Part shown: one piece after another, positions 53,689 to 61,840 of the stretch
Layout of the letters: each line of letters starts with the position of its first letter
How positions within the stretch are numbered: position 1 is the first letter of the stretch
Source: CAYTGM01 sp964437365
GTDB taxonomy: Bacteria > Sumerlaeota > Sumerlaeia > SLMS01
Direction of reading: 5' to 3'
DNA: 64,000 bases
NCBI GenBank assembly: GCA_964437365.1
Contig: CAYTGM010000005.1
Span: 62,001 to 126,000, forward strand
Made by a program: the position numbers and the translations under genes
Notes under the pieces: generated by a model
Databases searched by the model: none
Told to the model about the DNA's origin: nothing
What the model saw: the letters and a program-made list of their open reading frames with translations, nothing else

Positions 53689-54947
53689 GGGTCACTCAAG
53701 CTGCTCTCTATTTCTTTAATCTCTGCCAGCATCTCCTGATCTGGCTCTATGTTATTTATAGACAATGAAACACATATTGCTACAAGGTCGTCTGTCGTGG
53801 GCCTGGCGTTAGGATTTTGAACTGACTGCTTCAGGGCTTCACGATAAACTTCCAGACTCTCTTCACGGTCACCTGTTTCAGCGTAGGCTTCAGCAACTTC
53901 AATTAATGCGTCGGCTCTAAAAATGTCATAAATGTCCGAGACGTTTTTGCTATAGAAGATCATCGCTCTATCAGCCAGTTCTCGCGCCTCACTTATATTC
54001 TCAACTTCAGCATAGAGGGCGCTAATACGTCCGAGCCACTTTATTTCATCATCGGGCTTCCAGGTATACTTTTCGAAAATCTCCAGATTCTTTCTGGCCA
54101 GATTCCTTGCTGCTTCTAGTTGGCCTTGCTGTTTTGCAATTCGTGCCAACTCCGTCCATTGTTCAAGTCGGAGGAAAACTGGAAAATTCTCAACAGCGAC
54201 CTCAACCTTATTTTCAATTAGTTTCCGTCGTTCAGCGCTTGAGCAGTTTTCTGAATACAGGTACCGAAGTCCGTCGAGCCCACCCAGCATATCATCAAAA
54301 TTCTTCGTATCGATGAGCGCCGACATCTGGCTGAATTGTTCATCAAAATCACGGTCAGAAGAGATCATGAGATCCGTTTTGACTAATTTTCTTGCCTCTG
54401 AGGGCTCCAGACCAGAGCTGAAACTCGATGCTGAACTCTCATCACCCAGCATTTTATAAGTCTGCGAAATCGTCCTTCTGATCCGATCACGACGCCAGTC
54501 CTCAGCGTCTTCAATAAAAGGCTTTGCACTTTCAAGATAATGAACAGCCTTCTCAGAATCTTTCTTCTCGGCATAAAAAAGAGCGATTTTCGCATATAGA
54601 AGCCCTCTTCTCCAATTAGCGACTTCCTCGGTGTATCGTTGTGCCAAGCTGATCTGTTCAAGATCTATCAAAGCGTCGATCACCTTCTCCTGTGCTCTGG
54701 AACGATTCTTAATATGAGGCTCGAGGGGAAACTTTGAGGCTCCGGACATCGCAATTTTGAGCAATTCCAGCTGGAAGTTGCGAACAACAAGAGAGGTGTC
54801 CACACCTTGATCTGGAGCACTGACAGATTCTGCTGAATGATTGGCTTCAACCGTTTCAGATCCGTAGGAGAAATTGGTTAAGTAGACAGGGCTAAATGAA
54901 AGCAATAGAAGGGAGAGCAACTTTATTCTAATCATTAAAATTCTCAC
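53682..54947 (-). CDS. TPR-like exported protein in the receptor operon
   Basis: 421 residues. Hydrophobic N-terminal signal (IKLLSLLLLSFSPVYLTN). The mature part is all helical with TPR-like units (LAQRYTEEVANWRRGLLYAK, DSEKAVHYLESAKPFIEDAE, ADALIEVAEAYAETGDREES), but the repeats are degenerate. First gene of an operon with the TonB receptor (7-nt overlap) and the Omp85 protein. A periplasmic partner role is inferred. Confidence 0.7.
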   Translation of the reverse strand: MRILMIRIKLLSLLLLSFSPVYLTNFSYGSETVEANHSAESVSAPDQGVDTSLVVRNFQLELLKIAMSGASKFPLEPHIKNRSRAQEKVIDALIDLEQISLAQRYTEEVANWRRGLLYAKIALFYAEKKDSEKAVHYLESAKPFIEDAEDWRRDRIRRTISQTYKMLGDESSASSFSSGLEPSEARKLVKTDLMISSDRDFDEQFSQMSALIDTKNFDDMLGGLDGLRYLYSENCSSAERRKLIENKVEVAVENFPVFLRLEQWTELARIAKQQGQLEAARNLARKNLEIFEKYTWKPDDEIKWLGRISALYAEVENISEARELADRAMIFYSKNVSDIYDIFRADALIEVAEAYAETGDREESLEVYREALKQSVQNPNARPTTDDLVAICVSLSINNIEPDQEMLAEIKEIESSLSDPW

Positions 54948-54963
54948 TACTTAGACATAGGTT

Positions 54964-55080
54964 GATGGCAGTGAGATCATCACTGCCATCGTTCGGAACT
55001 AATTAGTCTTTTAATTTCCCTTATAGACTGACGTCTATAAAGAGAGAGATTGGGGAGGGATGTATGACATCCAACCCCAA
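54964..55080. terminator. Three consecutive hairpins before the TPR-receptor-Omp85 operon
   Basis: 55050-55080: TTGGGGAGGGATGT and ACATCCAACCCCAA around ATG, two mismatches. 55021-55040: TTATAGAC and GTCTATAA around TGAC, perfect. 54964-54990: GATGGCAGTGA and TCACTGCCATC around GATCA, perfect 11-bp arms. The first lies 13 nt after the stop of the gene at 55093 and probably ends its transcript. The others lie in the leader of the next operon and could attenuate it; no strong T-tract is present. Confidence 0.55.
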
Positions 55081-55092
55081 CCAGAGCATTAC

Positions 55093-57123
55093 TTAGTTAA
55101 GCTGGCGAACACGAACACCATCAAGATAGAGTGATGAGCTCAGATCGTTTGCTGGATCGAAACCGAAAAGGTCGAAAGAAAGTGTAATGCTTGTTGTTGA
55201 AGCAGGGACGTTATAGATCTGAGAGTAACGAGTAGATCCATTTGGTCCTGGAGACTCAGCAGCAGATCCAACACTTTCAACTGTCTTGTCGCCACCGCCT
55301 GTGAAGGCAGAGTCGTTAAGACGAAGGCGGAAAGCGAGCGAATCAGCCTGTGAAGGAGCGTCTGTAGAAATGTCCCAAAGAACTTCAATCTGTGTTCCTG
55401 GTATAACATTTACTGCTGGGCTTGTCCATGTGATATAAGCGGTAGAAGCACCATCAGGGGTTACTTGAAGTCCACGGCTTGCAACGAATGCTGAAGAACC
55501 GTCTGTGATTGAAGGGATCGTTTTCGCATCAACCCAGCCCTCAGCGTCTGCGTCGAAGTCGAAAGAAGCGAGCTCGTTTGGATCGGATACAAGGAACCCG
55601 AACTCGTCAGCGGCAGTCCATCCAAGAAGCCAGTTCGGGCCAGTTGGACTGAAAGCACCGCGATATGTTGTATAGCTGAAGAAACCGTCCTGAGGAGGAG
55701 TGCCTTCACTGATCAAAGCGTCGTTAGCTGGTGTTGGATCAAGACTGATAACGGGAAGCATTTCTTTGCCGCCTCGAGTGACCTGAGGACCACGAGTAAC
55801 CAGTGTGATGGGAAGATCAGTATCGTTAACAACGTTAGCCTTTGCGGGGTTGCTTCCGCCGGCAACAGTAACACCGTAGAGATCAGCGTTATCATACGCA
55901 CCAGAAGCAAAGTTACGTGAGAACACACTGTCTGTAATTTCAGCAAGAAAGCCCTGTCCAGAAGCGTTACCAGCAGACTGTGCCTGATAGAGGTCTGCAG
56001 GGTTTACACCACCAGCGTTTACAGATGAAGTTGATGTAAAAGGTGTTGTCCACACTGAAGCGAAATCAAGAGTTCCGTTATGGCCGTAACCAGAGGATCC
56101 GTCACCGTCATCACCGTCCGCACGGACAACATTCTCGCCACCATCCATGAAGATGGACTGACGATACTGTACGCGTGCACCATCGCGCCATGCAGTAGAT
56201 CCGTCTCCGTCAAGGGGCTGCCCGATCGCAGTCATGTTATACAGAGTTGCTGTTGTAACCGGCTGTGCATCTGAATCTTCCGCGCCGTCAACTTCGAACA
56301 TGTTGTCGCCAACACCTGAACCCTGTGAAGCATCTACAGAGTATCCCTGAACGATGAGACCGAACTGAGCTTTTCCACGCCATCCCTGGTCAACGTCAAA
56401 GCTATCGTCACCAACATTCCAAATGCTGAAGTTCTTGATGTTTACCGTACCACCCCAGATTTCAATACCATCGTCAACATTGTTCATGATCTCAATGTGG
56501 CTGATATCTGTTCCGCGGCCAAGACCACCGAGTGAAAGACCATTCAGCTCGTTAGCGAGACCAACTACGCGACCAGCATAACGGATAGATGCATAGGTGA
56601 CTGAACCTGCATCATACTCGTCGTCAGAGCCACCGTACTGGATTAGCGAGGCGTTTCCTGGAGAAACAAGGCCTTCCATGTTGGCAATGTTGGAGCCACT
56701 GGGAGTAGGAACGTTTCCAGCAACAGGTCCGTTTGATGTGTTCGAAATGTAGGCGTCGCCCATGATCGTCAGGTTGCCCCATTCGTTAGCAGCTTCACGC
56801 CATGTGCCGTTGTCATTTGTCGAAGTGAAAACGACTGGGTTATTTGCTGTACCGTTGACGAAAATCTGAGCGCCGTTTGTTACTGCAAGGCTACCAGATC
56901 CATTCGCAGATGGTGTTGAGGCGATACGAGTACCAGGCTCGATGGTAAGCGTTGCACCTGGAAGAACATAAATCTGTGTAGACAGATTGTATGTATTGTC
57001 TGCTGTCCAGACTGTTGAGGAGGCAATGTCAGAGTTGACAATGACTTCAGCAGCCTGAGCATGACTGCCTGCTGCAGCGAAGCCAGCAAGTGCGAGCAAA
57101 GATGAAAAAGATTTTAATTTCAT
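55093..57123 (-). CDS. Secreted right-handed beta-helix-like protein
   Basis: 676 residues from ATG 57123, chosen for AAGGGAAG 5 nt upstream. A Sec signal (KSFSSLLALAGFAAAGSHAQA) precedes a long region of short beta strands (about 60-400) with LTIEPGTRI, NPVVFTSTN, LTIMGDAYIS and GLGRGTDISHIEIMNNVDDG, a form seen in beta-helix proteins. The C-terminal 150 residues are a separate beta-sandwich-like domain (IEVLWDISTDAPSQADSLAF, TSITLSFDLFGFDP). Proteins of this kind are often encoded beside TonB-receptor genes in other phyla, as here, and may bind or present the substrate. It is followed by a probable terminator. Confidence 0.7.
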   Translation of the reverse strand: MKLKSFSSLLALAGFAAAGSHAQAAEVIVNSDIASSTVWTADNTYNLSTQIYVLPGATLTIEPGTRIASTPSANGSGSLAVTNGAQIFVNGTANNPVVFTSTNDNGTWREAANEWGNLTIMGDAYISNTSNGPVAGNVPTPSGSNIANMEGLVSPGNASLIQYGGSDDEYDAGSVTYASIRYAGRVVGLANELNGLSLGGLGRGTDISHIEIMNNVDDGIEIWGGTVNIKNFSIWNVGDDSFDVDQGWRGKAQFGLIVQGYSVDASQGSGVGDNMFEVDGAEDSDAQPVTTATLYNMTAIGQPLDGDGSTAWRDGARVQYRQSIFMDGGENVVRADGDDGDGSSGYGHNGTLDFASVWTTPFTSTSSVNAGGVNPADLYQAQSAGNASGQGFLAEITDSVFSRNFASGAYDNADLYGVTVAGGSNPAKANVVNDTDLPITLVTRGPQVTRGGKEMLPVISLDPTPANDALISEGTPPQDGFFSYTTYRGAFSPTGPNWLLGWTAADEFGFLVSDPNELASFDFDADAEGWVDAKTIPSITDGSSAFVASRGLQVTPDGASTAYITWTSPAVNVIPGTQIEVLWDISTDAPSQADSLAFRLRLNDSAFTGGGDKTVESVGSAAESPGPNGSTRYSQIYNVPASTTSITLSFDLFGFDPANDLSSSLYLDGVRVRQLN

Positions 57124-57484
57124 ACTTACTTCCCTTTTCAAGGTTTATGGGTTGATCGTCGAATCGATCACTGTTTTGCGGGGCAAACGGAACCAAGAGT
57201 CCAATTGGACGCGCAACAAGCAAGTAGGCCGTTCATGAGTTTGTCACATACACCATCTAGCGACCTTTTACCATGACGGATCACTATGTGATATCACCGA
57301 GGCATTCCGAACAATGACACATGCAGCTCACAGGTTGATTTACTCGAATTTCATCAAAAAATCGAGTAAATTGAGAGCTCCACATAACAGAAATGTAACT
57401 TTCTCTGAAAGAACTTAGACAGAAGAGAAAACTCCCACTTTCCATTAATTCGATGAGTGACACGTAAACTGAATGAAACCGGAC

Positions 57485-57502
57485 CGTCACACATCTGTCA
57501 CA
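57485..57502 (+). promoter_or_regulatory. Pho-box-like direct repeat
   Basis: CGTCACA, CATC, TGTCACA: two 7-base repeats 11 bp apart, the same design as at 48175-48192. It lies 362 bp before the leftward secreted-protein gene and reads on the plus strand. Regulator unknown. Confidence 0.35.
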
Positions 57503-57515
57503 TTAGGGGGATTTG

Positions 57516-57675
57516 GAGTGACTGTCAGAAGTATTGGCTGGATAGAGGGTGAGCCAAAGGGGTAGATCCGTGTGCTTGGAAACGTCGTCATAATGGTGCT
57601 GTTTCGAGGCTTTCGGGCGCTCAGAGCTACTCCTCACAGCCAGCAGACACTGAGCGAGGCTTCTGAAGATCACTC
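57516..57675 (+). repeat. 160-bp MITE-like element, copy C
   Basis: Ends GAGTGACTGTCAGAAG and CTTCTGAAGATCACTC. The interior matches copy A in reverse: GTATTGG, GATAGAGGGTGAGC, TGTGCTTGGAAACG, TCATAATGGTGCT, TTTCGAGGCTTTCGGG and CAGCCAGCA. Identical length to the other copies. No frame of its own. Confidence 0.85.
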
Positions 57676-57856
57676 CAGCTTCGAATCAGGTACCACCCCA
57701 GAGGGAAAATTCCTCTGACTCAGAAGAAACCAAGTGACTTCACATCACTTTACAGCAGATGATTCTCCGATCATCACCTTGAAACATCCGTTTGGTTCAA
57801 GCACTTAACAAGAGGCAAAGCCGCACTTCTTTCCCAGCGAACAGGACAATCAGGCA

Positions 57857-58462
57857 ATGGCAAAGCCAAGCATGGAACACTTTGGGATAACGATACTGAA
57901 CGGCCTCCACCCGGACATGCGTCGGTTGAAACGGACCATAAGACCGACTGAACATGGTCACAAAGTCTGGGACAACTCCTGGCTTATTATCGATTACCTG
58001 AACTCGAGGAAAGACCTCTTCAGTAAGAAAGTTGTCGAAGCCGGCTGCGGTTGGGCTATCCCCTCCCTCTTTCTTGCCAGGATATATAACTGTGAAGTTT
58101 TGGCAACAGACATCGATCCACAGGTAGAACCATTTCTTGAACTGAATTGCCAGCAGAACAATACGAAAGTCCGTTTTAAACCCGATGGATACAGCAATAT
58201 AGACAGCAGAGATTTAGCATGGACAGACCTGCTGATTCTCTCTGACTCCTGCTACAGTGAAGACCTGATTCATGAACTGGACAAACTCGTTCAAAGAGCC
58301 TCAAAATACTCCCCTATTGAAGTCATTCTGACCGACCCCGGTCGATGGCCCTTTCTGGAACTGGTAGAGAGAATCAAAAAGAAGTATCCAACCACGGAAT
58401 TAGAATGGGAAATAAAGGAACCCAGACCCGCCAAAGGGCACATCGTGAGAATGGTTTTCTAA
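57857..58462 (+). CDS. Class I SAM-dependent methyltransferase
   Basis: 201 residues. SAM-binding motif I VVEAGCGWAIPSLFLA (about 55-70), motif II acidic end LATDIDPQ and post-motif DLLILSDSCYSEDL. The short motif and the adjacent NCQQNN resemble the METTL21/Nnt1-like lysine or N-methyltransferases, but the substrate is not predictable. Stands alone after the MITE copy; no operon partner. Confidence 0.75.
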   Translation: MAKPSMEHFGITILNGLHPDMRRLKRTIRPTEHGHKVWDNSWLIIDYLNSRKDLFSKKVVEAGCGWAIPSLFLARIYNCEVLATDIDPQVEPFLELNCQQNNTKVRFKPDGYSNIDSRDLAWTDLLILSDSCYSEDLIHELDKLVQRASKYSPIEVILTDPGRWPFLELVERIKKKYPTTELEWEIKEPRPAKGHIVRMVF

Positions 58463-59107
58463 TGAAGACGGGTGCTTGAGTGGAACATCGAGATTCCCAA
58501 CAGAATCTAAAAGTTCAGCCTCCCCCGCTGGAGCGATAACGCTCGTAGTTTGGTGACAGTTTGCAAAGTCTACCTGAGATTTTGTGAATGCTTAGGATCG
58601 CGGGGAGAGCCCTTGAAGAAACCAGGTCTGGGAAGCCAGGTTAACGGCATACAGGGGCAATCAGGGGAAGCGGAAGAGTAGAAGCACTTCGAGAACACCT
58701 TTCTGGGAACGTTGATAATGGCGCTTAACCTGAAAGTGTTGCCGGGAGGTAGACGGCGCTGTTATTTTCCCTGCCAGGAACGATGCCGGAGCGATGTCGG
58801 AACGATGTCGGAACGATGCCGGTCCGATGGGCATCGGACCGACAACGCTCCAGGATCGCCGCGGCATCCCACCAATCGCTCTCTTGAGGATAGTGCAGGA
58901 TCACCCGAAACAGTATACAGTATACACTTGCCTAAACGTTTGCTAATCATATTCATCCGGTATTAAACAATTAAGTCCGGTTCAAAGCGAAAGAAAATAC
59001 TTTCATACACTACTGTTTTTATTAGCTTTAAACACATACTCCTATTTCACAGGAGCTTAGGTACAATCCGTGCCTTTTCGTCTTTCAAAATTCCATGAGG
59101 ATACGCC
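58463..59107. other. Intergenic region before the Tm-1-like operon
   Basis: 645 bp with no convincing gene. It contains the repeat at 58778-58843 and, nearer the operon, two GTATAC boxes (58913-58918, 58920-58925) and AAACGTTT (58934-58941), a centre typical of LacI-family operators. 58463-58777 holds nothing I recognise. Confidence 0.45.
58778..58843 (+). repeat. 11-bp tandem repeats ending in a palindrome
   Basis: Units GAACGATGCCG (58778), GAGCGATGTCG (58789), GAACGATGTCG (58800) and GAACGATGCCG (58811) are head to tail, followed by GTCCGATGGGC and ATCGGACCGAC. The last two form a palindrome with GGTCCGATG and CATCGGACC around two bases. Could be a binding-site array or a small repetitive element. 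Confidence 0.85.
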
Positions 59108-60313
59108 ATGTCACCTACAATATGTTTACTTGGAGCCCTCGATACAAAAGGTGCCGAATACTCTTTCCTTGCGACATGCTTAAAGACCCTCGGGGCAAAG
59201 ATCTTCATCATCGATGTCGGAGTACTGGGCTCACCCTCTCTTGAACCTGACATTACTCGAGAAGAGGTTGCCAGAGCAGGCGGAGCTGATCTCAAGGCGC
59301 TCATTAGTGAAAAGGATCGAGGAGCAGCCACAGCCGCCATGAGCTGCGGAATCACGAAAGTTCTCGTGAATGCTCAGAAGGAAGGGAAATTCGACGCAGT
59401 CATCGCTCTTGGGGGAACTGGCGGAACAGCTGTCGCCTGCGCAGGTATGCGAGCTCTCCCCCTGGGCGTTCCGAAAGTAATGGTTTCTACAGTAGCTGGC
59501 TCTGATGTATCTGGCTACGTTGGCGTTTCTGATATCACGATGATCCCCAGTATCGTCGACGTAGCCGGAGTTAACAGTATCAGCCGCGAGGTCTTTGCAA
59601 AAGCTGCGGGAGCTGTCTTCGGAATGGCATCAGCCAAGGTTCCAGCTGGAGACGACAAACCTTTAATAACGGCTTCAATGTTTGGCAATACAACGCCAGC
59701 GGTAGACCACGCTCGTGGCATTTTCGAAAAAGCCGGCTATGAGGTTCTTGTCTTTCACTGCACTGGAAATGGAGGGAAGACAATGGAGAGTCTCATCACT
59801 GAAGGACGTATAGCAGGGAATTTCGACCTGACAACCACGGAATGGGCTGACGAACTCGTCGGCGGAGTTTTCGCTGCGGGACCGGATCGACTTACCGCCT
59901 CTGCCAGGGCAGGTATCCCAACGATCGTGACACCCTCCTGTCTAGACATGGTCAACTTCTGGGCTCCTGATACGGTTCCAGACAAATTTGCTGGTCGAAC
60001 TTTCTATCCGCACAATCCGAATGTAACACTGATGCGTACAAACAAGGAAGAATGTGCCGAGTTGGGGAAGATTTTCGCCGAAAGACTCAACGAAAGCAAA
60101 GGCCCGGTCACTTTCCTCTATCCGAAGAAAGGTTGGAGTATGATCGATGCGCCAGGAGGAAAGTTCTGGTTCCCAGAGGCGAACGAGGCCTTTCTAAAAG
60201 CCTTCAAGGCAAATAAGAACGATCACGTTAAACTGATCGAGGTAGACGCAAACGTCAACGATGAGGAGTTCTCGGGATCCTGTGCGGAAGAACTCTTAAA
60301 TCTACTTAAATAA
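59108..60313 (+). CDS. Tm-1-like ATP-binding domain protein (UPF0261)
   Basis: 401 residues, the usual length. Opening CLLGALDTKGAEYSFLA and IDVGVLGSP, then GGTGGTAVACAGMRALPLGVPKVMVSTVA and PSCLDMVNFWAPDTVP are family hallmarks. The plant relative Tm-1 binds ATP and inhibits viral replication; the bacterial role is unknown, but it is regularly paired with the TIM-barrel protein encoded next. First gene of the rightward operon; 31 bp separate it from the next gene. Confidence 0.92.
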   Translation: MSPTICLLGALDTKGAEYSFLATCLKTLGAKIFIIDVGVLGSPSLEPDITREEVARAGGADLKALISEKDRGAATAAMSCGITKVLVNAQKEGKFDAVIALGGTGGTAVACAGMRALPLGVPKVMVSTVAGSDVSGYVGVSDITMIPSIVDVAGVNSISREVFAKAAGAVFGMASAKVPAGDDKPLITASMFGNTTPAVDHARGIFEKAGYEVLVFHCTGNGGKTMESLITEGRIAGNFDLTTTEWADELVGGVFAAGPDRLTASARAGIPTIVTPSCLDMVNFWAPDTVPDKFAGRTFYPHNPNVTLMRTNKEECAELGKIFAERLNESKGPVTFLYPKKGWSMIDAPGGKFWFPEANEAFLKAFKANKNDHVKLIEVDANVNDEEFSGSCAEELLNLLK

Positions 60314-60344
60314 AGAACATTCTATACTCTTTGGAGAAAACAAA

Positions 60345-61190
60345 ATGGCTGAAAAAAGAAATGATATCCTGGCTCGATTCCGGGCGAAAATTGCAGAAGG
60401 TGGCATCATCGTTGGCGGAGGAGCCGGAACAGGAATTAGCGCCAAATGTGAAGAGGCAGGTGGTATAGATCTGATCGTCATCTACAACAGCGGACGCTTC
60501 AGAATGGCAGGACACGGTTCGCTGGCCGGCCTGATGCCTTTCGGTGATGCCAATGGCATCGTTCTCGAAATGGCGAATGAGGTTCTTCCTGTTGTGAAGA
60601 AATCTCCCGTTCTTGCGGGAGTGTGCGGAACAGACCCGATGCGTCTTATGCCACATTTTCTTAAACAGGTCAAAGATGCAGGGTTCGCGGGTGTTCAGAA
60701 TTTTCCCACGGTTGGTCTTATAGACGGAACCTTTCGCGCCAACCTGGAAGAAACCAATATGGGTTATGTAAAAGAAGTTGAGATGATTCGCCTCGCCCAT
60801 GAGCTTGACCTCCTGACAACGCCTTATGTCTTCAACGTTGAAGATGCGAGAAACATGACCGAAGCGGGGGCCGATATTCTCGTAGCCCATATGGGATTAA
60901 CGACATCGGGAAGCATTGGTGCTCACACCGCCAAAAGTATGGATCAATGCATTCAACTGATTGATGAGATTACGGCAGCAGCCCGCGCTATACGAGATGA
61001 TATTATTATTCTCTGTCATGGTGGACCGATTGCAGAACCTGAAGACGCTGCAAAGGCCCTTTCGGGTTGCAAAGACATCAATGGTTTCTACGGTGCGAGC
61101 TCCATGGAACGCCTTCCAACAGAGCGTGCTATCACGGATCAAACGCGTCGCTTTACAGAAATCAAGGCGAGACGCGAGGTGACAAAATGA
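60345..61190 (+). CDS. Phosphoenolpyruvate-hydrolase-like TIM-barrel protein
   Basis: 281 residues. Matches the PEP_hydrolase/DUF2090-like TIM-barrel group that pairs with Tm-1-like proteins: IVGGGAGTGISAKCEEAGGI, IVIYNSGRFRMAGHGSLAGL, VCGTDPMRLMPHFLKQV, VQNFPTVGLIDG and DIIILCHGGPIAEPEDA. The reaction is not established for this protein. Overlaps the ThuA gene by 4 nt (ATGA). Confidence 0.88.
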   Translation: MAEKRNDILARFRAKIAEGGIIVGGGAGTGISAKCEEAGGIDLIVIYNSGRFRMAGHGSLAGLMPFGDANGIVLEMANEVLPVVKKSPVLAGVCGTDPMRLMPHFLKQVKDAGFAGVQNFPTVGLIDGTFRANLEETNMGYVKEVEMIRLAHELDLLTTPYVFNVEDARNMTEAGADILVAHMGLTTSGSIGAHTAKSMDQCIQLIDEITAAARAIRDDIIILCHGGPIAEPEDAAKALSGCKDINGFYGASSMERLPTERAITDQTRRFTEIKARREVTK

Positions 61191-61840
61191 GTCATCAGCT
61201 TAAAGTAGCCGTAATTGACGGCTGGCACCCTTACGAGATTCAACATTTCCATTCTCTTCTCAGATCATATTCTGACGTCGATTATTATATGCAATTCTGG
61301 GAAAACTGGGCCTGCAATGGGCCAGATCAATATAGTCAGTATGACGCTCTTCTTTTCTACAATATGAATATTGAGATGCCTGCCGAGGATGGGTTCAAGG
61401 AAGCCGTCGAGAAGAGTGTTCAGCACCTCGGAGACACAGAACAGGGGATTGTACTTCTTCATCATTCGATTCTTTCCATCCCGGAAAACAGCAAATGGTC
61501 AGAATTGGTCGGTATAGATGATCGCGAATTTGGGTATCACCCAAACCAGAGGTTCACCGTTAAGGTTGCTAACTCTGATCACCCCATCACCCAGGGATTG
61601 AACGACTGGGAAATGGAAGATGAAACCTATACGATGAAAGATACGGCGGAAGCAGATGGTTCTAACATTCTTCTCACAACCGAACATGATCCATCCATGA
61701 GTGTTCTCGCCTGGACTCGAGAAGTTGGAAAGGCCCGCATCTTCTGCTTTCAGTCGGGTCATGATCACCTGACCTGGGATAATGAGAATTTTCGAAGAGT
61801 CTTGCATCGAGGTATTCAATGGGCATCGAGAAAAATATAG
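61187..61840 (+). CDS. ThuA-like protein (type 1 glutamine amidotransferase fold)
   Basis: 217 residues from ATG 61187, chosen because it overlaps the previous stop and starts directly at the conserved domain (LKVAVIDGWHPYEIQHFHSL); the frame is open further up in the PEP-hydrolase-like gene. Seen: IVLLHHSILSIPENSKW, DHPITQGLNDWEMEDETYTM and CFQSGHDHLTWDNENFRRVL, the usual ThuA motifs. ThuA proteins occur in sugar-catabolic clusters next to Gfo/Idh/MocA oxidoreductases, as here. Overlaps the next gene by 22 nt. Confidence 0.88.
   Translation: MSHQLKVAVIDGWHPYEIQHFHSLLRSYSDVDYYMQFWENWACNGPDQYSQYDALLFYNMNIEMPAEDGFKEAVEKSVQHLGDTEQGIVLLHHSILSIPENSKWSELVGIDDREFGYHPNQRFTVKVANSDHPITQGLNDWEMEDETYTMKDTAEADGSNILLTTEHDPSMSVLAWTREVGKARIFCFQSGHDHLTWDNENFRRVLHRGIQWASRKI

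Larger units (their letters stand above)
57124..57856. other. Divergent intergenic region with Pho-box-like site and MITE-like copy C
   Basis: 733 bp between the leftward secreted-protein gene and the rightward methyltransferase gene. It carries the sites at 57485-57502 and 57516-57675. Other TGTCAC-like boxes lie near 57239 (TTTGTCACATAC). No coding frame is convincing. Confidence 0.5.

Noticed and set aside
57124..57856. Cobalamin or other riboswitch before the TonB-related genes
   Set aside because: No B12-box or similar conserved core was found here or before the receptor operon at 54948-55092.
58712..58966. 84-codon plus-strand frame and an overlapping minus-strand frame
   Set aside because: Both are created by the 11-bp tandem repeat and show repetitive Arg/Ser composition without family features.
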